From an uncultured OCS116 cluster bacterium (GTDB taxonomy: Bacteria; Pseudomonadota; Alphaproteobacteria; Rhizobiales; TMED25): a DNA stretch of 33,326 nucleotides. A program made the position numbers and the translations under genes. Positions 17,941-26,057 of the stretch are shown here, piece by piece (the first letter of the stretch is position 1; each line of letters begins with the position of its first letter). The stretch spans positions 1 through 33,326 of the forward strand of contig CACPAS010000013.1 of assembly GCA_902632055.1 (NCBI GenBank), in the 5' to 3' direction. The notes beneath the pieces are model-generated. The model did not search any database and had not been told where the DNA came from. It saw only the letters and a program-made list of their open reading frames with translations.

Positions 17941-18846
17941 ATGGATCACACATCTGGTAATGTTCACGATTATTACGTGTTAATGAAACCTAGAGTCATG
18001 TCTCTGGTGATATTCACTAGTTTAGTGGGTCTTATATTATCACCAGTATCTATGCATCCCTTCCTTGCAATTATTTCAATAACTTGTATTGCAATCGGAG
18101 CGGGTGCATCGGGTGTACTCAATATGTGGTATGATGCAGACATAGATAGTATCATGAATAGGACCATAAGAAGACCGATACCTTCAGGCTCAATTGCTAA
18201 GTCGGAAGCACTAACCTATGGCCTTGTGATGTCATTTGGTTCAGTTTTTGTTATGGGAGTTTTGATAAACTGGATTTCCGCAATATTTCTTGCATTCACA
18301 ATATTTTTTTACGTAGTTGTTTACACTATTTGGTTGAAGAGAAGGACAACCCAAAATATTGTAATTGGTGGAGCGGCTGGAGCATTTCCGCCAATAATCG
18401 GATGGCTCTCAACAAGTGCTCCACTCTCAATAGAGCCAATTCTTTTATTTTTTATTATATTTTTTTGGACACCCCCACATTTTTGGGCATTGGCGATTCT
18501 TACATCAAGTGAATATGAAAAAGCCAGCATTCCAATGATGCCAAATATCTCGGGTAATAAGTATACTATCAGGCAAATTTTTCTTTATTCAATCATAATG
18601 TCAGGGTCAGCACTTATACCTTTCTATTTAAATATGGTTTCGATGGTATATATATTGCCGGTATGTTTTTTAAATTTTTTATTTATCGGAATTTCTTTTC
18701 AACTTTTTATCACAAAAGAGATCGATGAGATAAAGAGGTACGCAAAAAGACTATTCATATATTCAATCTTATATTTATTTTTAGTTTTCACTTTTTTTCT
18801 TATAGATTATCTATATATAAAATATAGTACGGAGTTGATATTTTGA
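17941..18846 (+). CDS. ctaB: Protoheme IX farnesyltransferase (heme O synthase)
   Basis: UbiA-superfamily membrane enzyme converting heme B to heme O, the precursor of heme A for the oxidase. At 301 aa it has multiple helices. The diagnostic motif is NMWYDADIDSIMNRTIRRPIP near residues 60-80, with YTIWLKRRTTQNIVIGGAAGAFPP and the heme-synthase block FWTPPHFWALAI. These separate it from UbiA in this window. It overlaps the following small gene at TTTGA. Heme A synthase (ctaA) is not in the window. Confidence 0.96.
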   Translation: MDHTSGNVHDYYVLMKPRVMSLVIFTSLVGLILSPVSMHPFLAIISITCIAIGAGASGVLNMWYDADIDSIMNRTIRRPIPSGSIAKSEALTYGLVMSFGSVFVMGVLINWISAIFLAFTIFFYVVVYTIWLKRRTTQNIVIGGAAGAFPPIIGWLSTSAPLSIEPILLFFIIFFWTPPHFWALAILTSSEYEKASIPMMPNISGNKYTIRQIFLYSIIMSGSALIPFYLNMVSMVYILPVCFLNFLFIGISFQLFITKEIDEIKRYAKRLFIYSILYLFLVFTFFLIDYLYIKYSTELIF

Positions 18847-19004
18847 TAGAAGAAAGCAATAAGAAGCAAATCGAAAAAGAAAAGCAAATTGAGTTTATTG
18901 AAAATCGAAGAAAAAAATCGAGAGCAATTGCTCTAATTTTATTCATCATGGTATTTACTTTTTTTCTGACAACCGTTATCAGAATATCATCAAATATTTC
19001 ATAG
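18843..19004 (+). CDS. Small cox-cluster membrane protein (CtaF/CoxF-like), not in ORF track
   Basis: A 53-aa ORF found by reading the gap between ctaB and ctaG. It starts at TTG 18843, which overlaps the ctaB TGA, and stops at TAG 19002-19004. The N-terminal half is highly charged (Glu/Lys/Gln) and ends in NRRKKSR. A single membrane helix follows (AIALILFIMVFTFFLTTVI), then a short polar tail. A basic RRxxR stretch followed by one helix, placed between ctaB and ctaG, is the pattern of the small CtaF/CoxF-type proteins annotated in alphaproteobacterial cox clusters. Its exact role in oxidase assembly is not established to my knowledge. It probably sits N-in, C-out in the inner membrane. Confidence 0.72.
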   Translation: MIEESNKKQIEKEKQIEFIENRRKKSRAIALILFIMVFTFFLTTVIRISSNIS

Positions 19005-19016
19005 TGCATAAAATTC

Positions 19017-19553
19017 ATGAAAGAACATAAGAAAAATAGAACAGTTTTAATAATGTGTTTTTCCATAATATTGTTTATGGGGGGGCTATCACTTGCCGCT
19101 GTTCCTTTGTATGAATTATTTTGTAAAGTGACAGGATATAAGGGGACTCCTAATATTATAAATGTTACCTCATCACAATCTGGAAATAGAGATTTCATAG
19201 TTCGTTATGATGTTAATATTTCACCAGAATTAAATTGGAAGGTCGTACCCGATAAGACATCAGAAATGGTTACAACAGGTGATAATATCTTTACATTTTA
19301 TAATGCAAAGAACGAGAGCATACTTAGAAATAATGGGATTGCGACTTATAATGTTATTCCTGCAGAGGCAGCGGCATATATTCTAAAAGTTGAATGTTTC
19401 TGTTTTTTGGGGCAAGATCTTGACTCCGGCGAAGAAATGAGAATGCCATTGACTTATTACATAGATCCTGCAATAGATCGAGATGAGGAATTAAAAAACG
19501 TTGATACAATTACCATATCATATACTTTTTTTAAAAATAAGGATTTATTGTGA
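19017..19553 (+). CDS. ctaG: Cytochrome c oxidase assembly protein CtaG (Cox11)
   Basis: Delivers copper to the CuB site of subunit I. At 178 aa it has one N-terminal helix (about residues 9-28) followed by a periplasmic domain. The conserved AAVPLYELFCKVTGYKGT block contains Cys36. The copper-binding CFCF motif is at 127-130, just before the LDSGEEMRMPLTYYIDP segment typical of Cox11. It begins 12 bases after the small CtaF-like gene. Confidence 0.96.
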   Translation: MKEHKKNRTVLIMCFSIILFMGGLSLAAVPLYELFCKVTGYKGTPNIINVTSSQSGNRDFIVRYDVNISPELNWKVVPDKTSEMVTTGDNIFTFYNAKNESILRNNGIATYNVIPAEAAAYILKVECFCFLGQDLDSGEEMRMPLTYYIDPAIDRDEELKNVDTITISYTFFKNKDLL

Positions 19554-19609
19554 GAAAATTTTGTATATAGTAGAGTAAAATCAATAATTTACGAGAAAAA
19601 ATAACCTCC

Positions 19610-20443
19610 ATGAGTGAAACACACAGTAAGAATCATGATTATCACTTAGTCGATCCAAGTCCTTGGCCTGTAATTGGTTCGGTCGCAGCTTTCATTACAG
19701 CCATTGGTGCCGTGATATACTTTCATCAGGACAGCTATTGGTTACTGGTTATCGGTCTTATTGCTGTTTTATATACTATGTATGGTTGGTGGCGCGAGGT
19801 TATAAAAGAAGCAAATAAAGGCGATCATACACCCGTTGTTCAATTACATCTTCGATACGGAATGATTATGTTTATTGCATCAGAAGTGATGTTCTTTGTT
19901 GCATGGTTTTGGTCCTATTTTGATGCTTCACTATATGCAGGTGAGGCACAACAATATCTTCGTACTGAGCTTACTGGAGGGCATTGGCCGCCTGACCAAA
20001 TAGCAACATTTGATCCTTGGCATTTACCATTATTAAATACTCTGATACTTTTAACATCAGGTACTGCTGTTACATGGGCCCATCACTCTTTACTGCATGA
20101 TGATCGCAAAGGGCTCAGACTTGGTTTATTACTGACTGTTGCACTGGGTGCAATTTTTAGTTGTGTGCAAGCATATGAATACACTCATGCTACATTCAAT
20201 TTTTCAGGGCATATTTACGGTGCAACATTCTTTATGGCGACTGGTTTTCATGGTTTTCATGTGCTTGTCGGTACAATTTTCCTGATTGTTTGTACACTTC
20301 GAGTAGGAGCGGGTCATTTTAAAAAAGAGCAGCATTTTGGCTTCGAGGCAGCGGCTTGGTATTGGCATTTTGTGGATGTTGTGTGGCTCTTTCTTTTTGC
20401 AGCAATATATGTTTGGGGAGCTGGGGATATTGTACCGCACTAG
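19610..20443 (+). CDS. ctaE: Cytochrome c oxidase subunit III
   Basis: Structural subunit of the oxidase that protects the active site and proton uptake. At 277 aa it has seven helices. Typical blocks are HLVDPSPWPVIGS at the N-terminus, GMIMFIASEVMFFVAWFW, NTLILLTSGTAVTWAH, and GFHGFHVLVGTIFLI with YWHFVDVVWLFLF near the end. It completes the coxB-coxA-coxC set with the assembly genes ctaB and ctaG between. The ribosome-binding site is poor; the bases just before the ATG are ACCTCC. Confidence 0.97.
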   Translation: MSETHSKNHDYHLVDPSPWPVIGSVAAFITAIGAVIYFHQDSYWLLVIGLIAVLYTMYGWWREVIKEANKGDHTPVVQLHLRYGMIMFIASEVMFFVAWFWSYFDASLYAGEAQQYLRTELTGGHWPPDQIATFDPWHLPLLNTLILLTSGTAVTWAHHSLLHDDRKGLRLGLLLTVALGAIFSCVQAYEYTHATFNFSGHIYGATFFMATGFHGFHVLVGTIFLIVCTLRVGAGHFKKEQHFGFEAAAWYWHFVDVVWLFLFAAIYVWGAGDIVPH

Positions 20444-20462
20444 TCTTCCAGCCAAATTATAA

Positions 20463-20819
20463 TTGTTCAAATCATCCAAAATACACAACTTAGCCAAAAT
20501 AATCATTCTTGGAAAATGTCCATCCTGTATGCAATCCAGTGTATTCAGTAATCTATTTATAATTAAGAAAGAATGTAAAGGTTGTCTGTTAAATTATACT
20601 GAATTTCAGATTGGAGATGCAGACAATTTCTTCGTTATCCTACTCGTTGGTATCCTCATGCTATCCGGTATTATATTTGTGGAGCTAAAATACAAACCAG
20701 ACATATATCTGATCATCATATTTTCTCTCCCTCTAACAGTTATATTTTCGTTGTTAGTAACAAGACCTATAAAAAGTTTTTTTTTATATATTACTTTTAA
20801 AATCAAGATGACCCAGTAA
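20463..20819 (+). CDS. DUF983 family membrane protein of the cox cluster
   Basis: A 118-aa protein of unknown function regularly found between coxC and surf1 in alphaproteobacteria. A zinc-ribbon-like start has Cys19/Cys22 (GKCPSCMQ) and Cys38/Cys41 (KECKGC). GDADNFFVILLVGIL, the DUF983 signature region, and a second helix (LIIIFSLPLTVIFSLL) follow. TTG at 20463 is the only available start because a TAA precedes it in frame. The context implies a role in oxidase biogenesis, perhaps metal handling; that is inference. Confidence 0.85.
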   Translation: MFKSSKIHNLAKIIILGKCPSCMQSSVFSNLFIIKKECKGCLLNYTEFQIGDADNFFVILLVGILMLSGIIFVELKYKPDIYLIIIFSLPLTVIFSLLVTRPIKSFFLYITFKIKMTQ

Positions 20820-20829
20820 GAAATGTAAA

Positions 20830-21549
20830 ATGCCAAGCTTTAGAAATATATTCATGAATACATGTGTAATTTTAGCGTTTTCAATTTTAATGGCACTCGG
20901 CACATGGCAGGTTGATCGACTGGGACAAAAACAGGAACTACTCAGAAAAATACAGAGAGTTAGCGAGAATACAACGAATCTTAACTTTATAAATATAGAT
21001 GAGGATAGCCTAGATGATTGGTTATATCGTAAAATAGAAATACATGGTGATTTTATAGATCAAGAGAGCTTGTTTGTTTTTACGCACCTTTCAGAGCCGC
21101 GTGGAAAATTTGGGGGTGCCGGTTATTGGGTTCTTAATCCTTTTAAATCTAATGAAGGAAATATAATAATTATAAATCGTGGTTTCATTCCTCAGAATAC
21201 ATTAAATGATTTTATGTCAAATAGTCACAAGTATAAAAAAAATACTATAACAGGGTATGTAAGAAAGTTTGAAAAAACAAATTTATTTACTCCAAACACT
21301 AACATTGATGAGAGAATTTTATACTTATTTGAAAAAAGTGAGATAAAAAAAATGTTTCGTATTAAAAATATTGAGCCCTACTTCATCGATCAGGTTGATC
21401 AATATAACGGATTACCCCAATCAAACGAAACTCAATTAAAGTTCCCGAATAACCATCTTTCTTATGCAATAACGTGGTATGGTCTTGCAACAGCTTTATT
21501 ATTTATATATTTTTATTCAATATTTAGACGTAAAAAATTTGACTTGTAA
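20830..21549 (+). CDS. surf1: SURF1 family cytochrome oxidase biogenesis protein
   Basis: Assists maturation of the heme centre of subunit I. At 239 aa it has the classic SURF1 layout of one helix at each end and a periplasmic middle. Motifs are ILMALGTWQVDRLGQK near residues 18-33, GGAGYWVLNPF, IINRGFIP, and NNHLSYAITWYGLAT before the last helix. It begins 10 bases after DUF983, and its TAA overlaps the thrC ATG (TAATG). Confidence 0.94.
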   Translation: MPSFRNIFMNTCVILAFSILMALGTWQVDRLGQKQELLRKIQRVSENTTNLNFINIDEDSLDDWLYRKIEIHGDFIDQESLFVFTHLSEPRGKFGGAGYWVLNPFKSNEGNIIIINRGFIPQNTLNDFMSNSHKYKKNTITGYVRKFEKTNLFTPNTNIDERILYLFEKSEIKKMFRIKNIEPYFIDQVDQYNGLPQSNETQLKFPNNHLSYAITWYGLATALLFIYFYSIFRRKKFDL

Positions 21550-22934
21550 TGTTTTATTTTAGTACACGAGACACCAATAAAAAGTTTACCTTTGAAGAAA
21601 TAATTCTGAATGGTCTTGCTGAGGATGGTGGTTTATATATACCTGAACGAACGCCGAATCTTAAAGAAAATGATATTAATGAGTTACTTTCTTCTGACTA
21701 TGAAACGATTGCGTACGAAATAATTAAACAATTTACTGGTGAGACTTTTAAAGTCGATCTACTTAAGGAGATGATTCACGACTCCTATAACTCTTTCAGA
21801 AGTGACTGCGTCACACCTTTGAGAAAAATAGATGACGCATTATCAATCTTAGAATTGTTTCATGGCCCAACTCTTGCTTTCAAAGATTTAGCAATGCAAT
21901 TGTTATCACGTATGATAGATGAAGTTCTATCTCGGACGCGCTCGAAAGCCTCCATAATATGTGCAACATCAGGTGATACAGGAGGTGCGGCAGTCACTTC
22001 ATTCGCGAATAAAAAGAATATCAAACTATTTGTTTTGTATCCAAAAGGAAGAATATCCGAGGTTCAAAGAAGATTTATGTCAACAGTCCAAGCTGATAAT
22101 GTGAAAGTAATATCGATTGATGGTAATTTTGATGATTGTCAGAATATTGTTAAAACTCTATTTAATGATAGAGATTTTGCAAACAATGTAAGATTGACTG
22201 CTGTTAATTCAATAAATTGGGCAAGGATAATGATACAAATAGTCTATTATTTCAGTGCATTATCACAATACAAGGGATATGAAAAGAATATAAATTTTAT
22301 AGTCCCAACAGGTAATTTTGGAGATATATTTGCGGGCTATATTGCAAAAAAGATGGGTTTACCCATCCATAAGCTAGTAGTTGCGACAAACATTAATAAT
22401 ATCCTAGAGCGATGTCTAAAAACAGGTATTTATGAAGTTTTTGATTCTATTAAGACAAATTCTCCTTCAATGGACATTCAAATATCAAGCAACTTCGAAC
22501 GACTTCTTTTTGATTTATTGAATATGAATTCAACAAATGTAGATAAGAAAATGAGTGAATTAAGTACAAATGGTAAATTTGAACTTAGTAAATTTGAGTT
22601 GGACACTTTCAAAAACAATTTCGATGCTGGATCAATTAATCAGGATGAAACGATTAAAATAATAAAAGATATGTATGATAAATCACATCAAATAATTGAC
22701 CCTCATACTGCAATTGCTGTTGGAATTCATTATAAAAATAGATATAAAAATTCAATAGTATTATCTACAGCTCATGCTGCAAAATTTCCTGATACTGTTG
22801 AACAAGCAATTGGAATAAACCCAGAGCTCCCAATAATGTCTGAAGATATTTATAAGATGCAAGAAAATATTATAAATCTAAAGAGTGATGTGGGTGAAAT
22901 TAAATCATACATTAAAAAAAATTTTAGAGAGTAA
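21549..22934 (+). CDS. thrC: Threonine synthase
   Basis: PLP enzyme converting O-phosphohomoserine to threonine. At 461 aa it is of the longer type found in many proteobacteria. Motifs are NGLAEDGGLYIPE at 21-33, LFHGPTLAFKDLAMQLL with the PLP lysine at about 112, CATSGDTGGAAV as the phosphate-binding region, and VPTGNFGDIFAGYIAKKMG. Its start shares a base with the surf1 stop, suggesting coupling to the oxidase operon. The matching homoserine kinase thrB lies about 3 kb away on the other strand. Confidence 0.97.
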   Translation: MFYFSTRDTNKKFTFEEIILNGLAEDGGLYIPERTPNLKENDINELLSSDYETIAYEIIKQFTGETFKVDLLKEMIHDSYNSFRSDCVTPLRKIDDALSILELFHGPTLAFKDLAMQLLSRMIDEVLSRTRSKASIICATSGDTGGAAVTSFANKKNIKLFVLYPKGRISEVQRRFMSTVQADNVKVISIDGNFDDCQNIVKTLFNDRDFANNVRLTAVNSINWARIMIQIVYYFSALSQYKGYEKNINFIVPTGNFGDIFAGYIAKKMGLPIHKLVVATNINNILERCLKTGIYEVFDSIKTNSPSMDIQISSNFERLLFDLLNMNSTNVDKKMSELSTNGKFELSKFELDTFKNNFDAGSINQDETIKIIKDMYDKSHQIIDPHTAIAVGIHYKNRYKNSIVLSTAHAAKFPDTVEQAIGINPELPIMSEDIYKMQENIINLKSDVGEIKSYIKKNFRE

Positions 22935-22938
22935 ATAT

Positions 22939-24198
22939 ATGACAATAAGAGAAAGTAAAACAAAAAACGGTATCAGAGTGATTTCACAAAATATGCCAAA
23001 TTTCAGCTCAGTTTCGTTGGGTGTTTGGGCAGAGGTTGGTTCACGAAATGAATTAGAAAAAGAGCAAGGAATATCACACCTATTAGAGCATATGGCATTT
23101 AAGGGAACTAAGACAAGAACAGCCAAAGAGATTGCAATGGAAATTGAGAATGTTGGTGGTGATATAAATGCCGCAACAAGCGTTGAGAGGACTTCTTATT
23201 TTGTTCGAATGCTCAAGAATGATATAGAAATTGGCATTTCAATATTGTCAGACATAATACAAAATTCGATATTTGACCCGATTGAATTAGATAAAGAAAA
23301 GAATGTAATATTCCAAGAGCTCGCATCATATAGAGACTCACCAGATGACATGGTATTCGAAAATTTTCAAAGTGCAGCCTATCAGGATCAAGCGATTGGT
23401 CGGTCCATACTTGGTAATAGGGAAACTTTGATCAATATAAAATCTGACGATTTGATATCATATTCAAATAAGTTTTATAATTCAAATAACCTCATAATAG
23501 TCGCAACGGGTTCTATTGATCATGATCAACTGCATAATTCTTGTGAAAAATATTTCGAGTCTATTCATACCGGTGATATACCATTGACTATAAAAGCAGA
23601 ATATAAACCAAGCCAAATAAGAGAAAATAGAGATATCGAGCAGGCCCATATTATTTATGCATTTGAGGGCTGTTCTTATCATGACGATAATCTCTATGTT
23701 GCGCATCTCTTCTCTAATATACTAGGTGGTGGGATGTCATCAAGATTATTTCAAAACATAAGAGAGGGCCGAGGATTAGCTTATTCTGTCTTTTCCTTCT
23801 CATCAAGTTATAAAGATACGGGTATTTTTGGTATTTATTCTGCGACTGCTCCAAATAAAGTGAATGAGTATAGTGAAGCGGTCGCTAATGAAATTATAAA
23901 CTGTGAAAAAAGTCTAACAGATCAAGAAATTGAGAAGGCAAAGAAGCAATTAAAGGCTGGTTTAATAATGTCGTCAGAGAGTCCAGTTGCAAGGATGAAC
24001 CAAATTGCAAGACAAATATCAATTTATGATAGAGTTATTGACATGAGCGAAACCCTTGAAAGGATTGACTCAATACAGAAACACCATATAAGTGATTTCG
24101 TATCGGAAACTTTCAAATCCAAAAAACTTACAATTAGCGCACTTGGACCGATTTCAGAACTCTCTGATCAAGATGTTATTAAAAATTTTTATCGCTAA
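22939..24198 (+). CDS. M16 family zinc peptidase (MPP-like)
   Basis: Processing-type metalloprotease of the pitrilysin family, close to the beta subunit of mitochondrial processing peptidase. The ATG at 22939, 4 bases after thrC, is preferred over 22885 because MTIRESKTKNGIRVIS is the usual N-terminus. The inverted zinc motif HxxEH is HLLEHMAFKG (His47, Glu50, His51). The distal Glu lies in VIFQELASYRDSPDD. GGGMSSRLFQNIREGRGLAYS marks the second half. About 419 aa. thrC followed by an M16 gene is a common alphaproteobacterial order. Confidence 0.94.
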   Translation: MTIRESKTKNGIRVISQNMPNFSSVSLGVWAEVGSRNELEKEQGISHLLEHMAFKGTKTRTAKEIAMEIENVGGDINAATSVERTSYFVRMLKNDIEIGISILSDIIQNSIFDPIELDKEKNVIFQELASYRDSPDDMVFENFQSAAYQDQAIGRSILGNRETLINIKSDDLISYSNKFYNSNNLIIVATGSIDHDQLHNSCEKYFESIHTGDIPLTIKAEYKPSQIRENRDIEQAHIIYAFEGCSYHDDNLYVAHLFSNILGGGMSSRLFQNIREGRGLAYSVFSFSSSYKDTGIFGIYSATAPNKVNEYSEAVANEIINCEKSLTDQEIEKAKKQLKAGLIMSSESPVARMNQIARQISIYDRVIDMSETLERIDSIQKHHISDFVSETFKSKKLTISALGPISELSDQDVIKNFYR

Positions 24199-24216
24199 TA
24201 ATGAGGATGAGCTTAG

Positions 24217-24789
24217 ATTTTTAAAGACGCAAGAAATAATATACGTTCCGAAGATATAATTCTTCGATATCCGAGATTGGCTAATTATAAAAAGTGGAAA
24301 ACTATTAGGGAGTCTAGTAAAGATTTTCTTACTCCTTGGGAACCGACGTGGTATCCGGGAGAGCATAGTCTAAAGAGATATCTCAAACTTCTGAAAATAT
24401 ATTCTCAAAAAAGAAAAAATCATACGCAACTATCATACTTTATTTTCAATGGGGGTAATGAGCTACTTGGGGGTATAAATGTCTTTAATATAAAAAAAGG
24501 TATATCTCAAAGTTGTACAATTGGTTACTGGATAGGAGAGGCATATTCAAATCAAGGTTATATGACAAAATCACTTTTAATATTACTGGATTACCTATTC
24601 AATGATTTTAATTTTAACCGAGTTGAGGCTGCGTGTGTACCAAACAATATTGCATCCAAGAGTCTTCTCAAAAGGCTGGGGTTTGATGAGGAGGGGTATG
24701 CGAAAGATTATTTACGAATAAATGGAAGATGGGAAGACCATATTCTATTTTCATTAAGGAAAAAGACGTTTCATGCTCAACATAAATAG
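24217..24789 (+). CDS. GNAT family N-acetyltransferase (RimJ-like), start uncertain
   Basis: Acetyl-CoA-dependent acetyltransferase, similar to RimJ-type enzymes that modify protein N-termini. The family start, IILRYPRLANYKKWKTIRE then DFLTPWEPTWYP, is followed by GYWIGEAYSNQGYMTKSLL, which holds the acetyl-CoA pocket, and ACVPNNIASKSLLKRLGFDEEGYA. The first standard start, TTG at 24277, would delete the first strand. The frame stays open to ATT 24217, 9 bases after GAGGA, which I use. Alternatively, one extra T in TTTTT (24218-24222) hides an ATG at 24201, giving MRMSLDFKDARN. It overlaps the next gene by 17 bases. Confidence 0.8.
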   Translation: MFKDARNNIRSEDIILRYPRLANYKKWKTIRESSKDFLTPWEPTWYPGEHSLKRYLKLLKIYSQKRKNHTQLSYFIFNGGNELLGGINVFNIKKGISQSCTIGYWIGEAYSNQGYMTKSLLILLDYLFNDFNFNRVEAACVPNNIASKSLLKRLGFDEEGYAKDYLRINGRWEDHILFSLRKKTFHAQHK

Positions 24790-25612
24790 TAAAAATAAGA
24801 ACATATTGTTCAATTTATTCTTTATTTTTTTTATTTCTATACTTGCTTATTTAAATACCAGCATATCTAAGCCAACGAAAACAGATTGGCATGAGAATAT
24901 TAATTCAAAAATACGAATTATTATGCCCGAGGTAATTGATCAAAATTTATATATTGGTCTAGAAATTACTCTAGATGATGGGACATACACTTACTGGTCA
25001 AATCCTGGCGATAGTGGTATTCAACCATTGGTTACTCTAAGTTCGAAGAGTATAAGAAAATATAATGTACTTTGGCCCGTGCCCGAGATAATAAAAGATG
25101 AGTATGGAACGAATTATGGTTATTTCGGTAATAATATTATACCAATCAAAATTTCACTGGCAAATACGAAGGATATTGTTGATCTTGATCTACATTACAG
25201 TTTAGGGGTATGTAATGTTATATGTATTCCAATTGATGGTAAAATAAGGATAGAGATGCCCGATAGCTACAACTATTACAAGAAGAAATCAAGTAGGGAA
25301 ATTGAAAATGCATTGCAAAATATTCCCGTATATAGAAATAACGAAATTAATCTTATAAGCTCAGCTAACCTTAAACAAATAAAGGATACAGAAATTATAA
25401 TTCTAGAATTTTTAGAACCGATCGAAAAAATATTTCCAATGACATCCAAAAAATTCTACTTAATAGACATCGAGGACACAAAAGATTCCTATATTAGTTA
25501 TAGTTTCTCCTATAGTCCAAAAAGAAGGAGTGATAAAATAAACGGTGAAAGTTTTTCTGTAATTATTTTTAATGATGGTGAATTTTTTATTGAGGACTTT
25601 ATTCTTGATTAA
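24773..25612 (+). CDS. Periplasmic DsbD N-terminal-like (DsbC/DsbD domain) protein
   Basis: A 279-aa exported protein with a signal-anchor (about residues 10-30). The body resembles the DsbD N-terminal domain: GTYTYWSNPGDSGIQP, VLWPVPEIIKDEYG, TNYGYFGNNIIPIKISL, then HYSLGVCNVICIPIDGK, where two cysteines sit in the Cys-x3-Cys position used for thiol exchange. There is no membrane transporter domain or thioredoxin domain, so it is a stand-alone domain. It probably accepts or passes electrons, possibly linked to oxidase assembly; that is inference from position. The start overlaps the GNAT gene, and the 3' end overlaps the converging rnhA by 14 bases. Confidence 0.78.
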   Translation: MLNINSKNKNILFNLFFIFFISILAYLNTSISKPTKTDWHENINSKIRIIMPEVIDQNLYIGLEITLDDGTYTYWSNPGDSGIQPLVTLSSKSIRKYNVLWPVPEIIKDEYGTNYGYFGNNIIPIKISLANTKDIVDLDLHYSLGVCNVICIPIDGKIRIEMPDSYNYYKKKSSREIENALQNIPVYRNNEINLISSANLKQIKDTEIIILEFLEPIEKIFPMTSKKFYLIDIEDTKDSYISYSFSYSPKRRSDKINGESFSVIIFNDGEFFIEDFILD

Positions 25613-26057
25613 TTTTAGCATCAAGAATTGCTTGTGTTGCAAGCTTATCTGCTATTTCATTCCCCTCATTTCCTTCATGACCTTTGACCCAGTTCCAATC
25701 AATTTGATGTCTCTTTACTGCCTTTAATAATTGAGCCCATAAGTCTTTATTCTTTACTTCTTTATTATTTGCATTTTTCCAATTGTTTTTTTCCCAGTTT
25801 ACTATCCATTTTGTTATGCCGTCCTTAAGATATACTGAGTCCGTGTAGAGCAAAACTTCGCATGGTCTTTTTAGCGCATTCAAACCTTCAATTGCTGCCC
25901 TAAGTTCCATCCTATTATTTGTAGTATTAACTTCCGATCCTGAAATCATTTTTTTATTATCTTCATAAATCAGATAAGCTCCCCAACCGCCATATCCAGG
26001 ATTTCCGGAGCAGGCACCATCTGTATAAATTATTACCTTATTTATCATAGATTCCAT
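25599..26057 (-). CDS. rnhA: Ribonuclease HI
   Basis: Cuts RNA in RNA-DNA hybrids during replication and R-loop removal. At 152 aa it is a normal bacterial type I enzyme. Catalytic residues are all visible: Asp13 in YTDGACSGNPG, Glu51 in RMELRAA, Asp73 in YTDSVYL, His127 in KGHEGN, and Asp137 in NEIADKLA. Starting at 26057 gives a 20-base overlap with thrB; the second Met at 26048 (MINKVIIYTDG) would shorten the overlap to 11. Co-transcription with thrB is likely, an order I recall from other alphaproteobacteria. Confidence 0.95.
   Translation of the reverse strand: MESMINKVIIYTDGACSGNPGYGGWGAYLIYEDNKKMISGSEVNTTNNRMELRAAIEGLNALKRPCEVLLYTDSVYLKDGITKWIVNWEKNNWKNANNKEVKNKDLWAQLLKAVKRHQIDWNWVKGHEGNEGNEIADKLATQAILDAKINQE

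Noticed and set aside
19604-19612. ACCTCC directly before the coxC ATG, identical to the anti-Shine-Dalgarno core
   Set aside because: It has the same sense as 16S rRNA, so it cannot pair with it; a short chance match with no surrounding structure.
20458-20480. GTTCAAATC, resembling a tRNA T-loop
   Set aside because: Flanking bases do not pair as a T-stem and no acceptor, D or anticodon arm is present; it is the start of the DUF983 gene.
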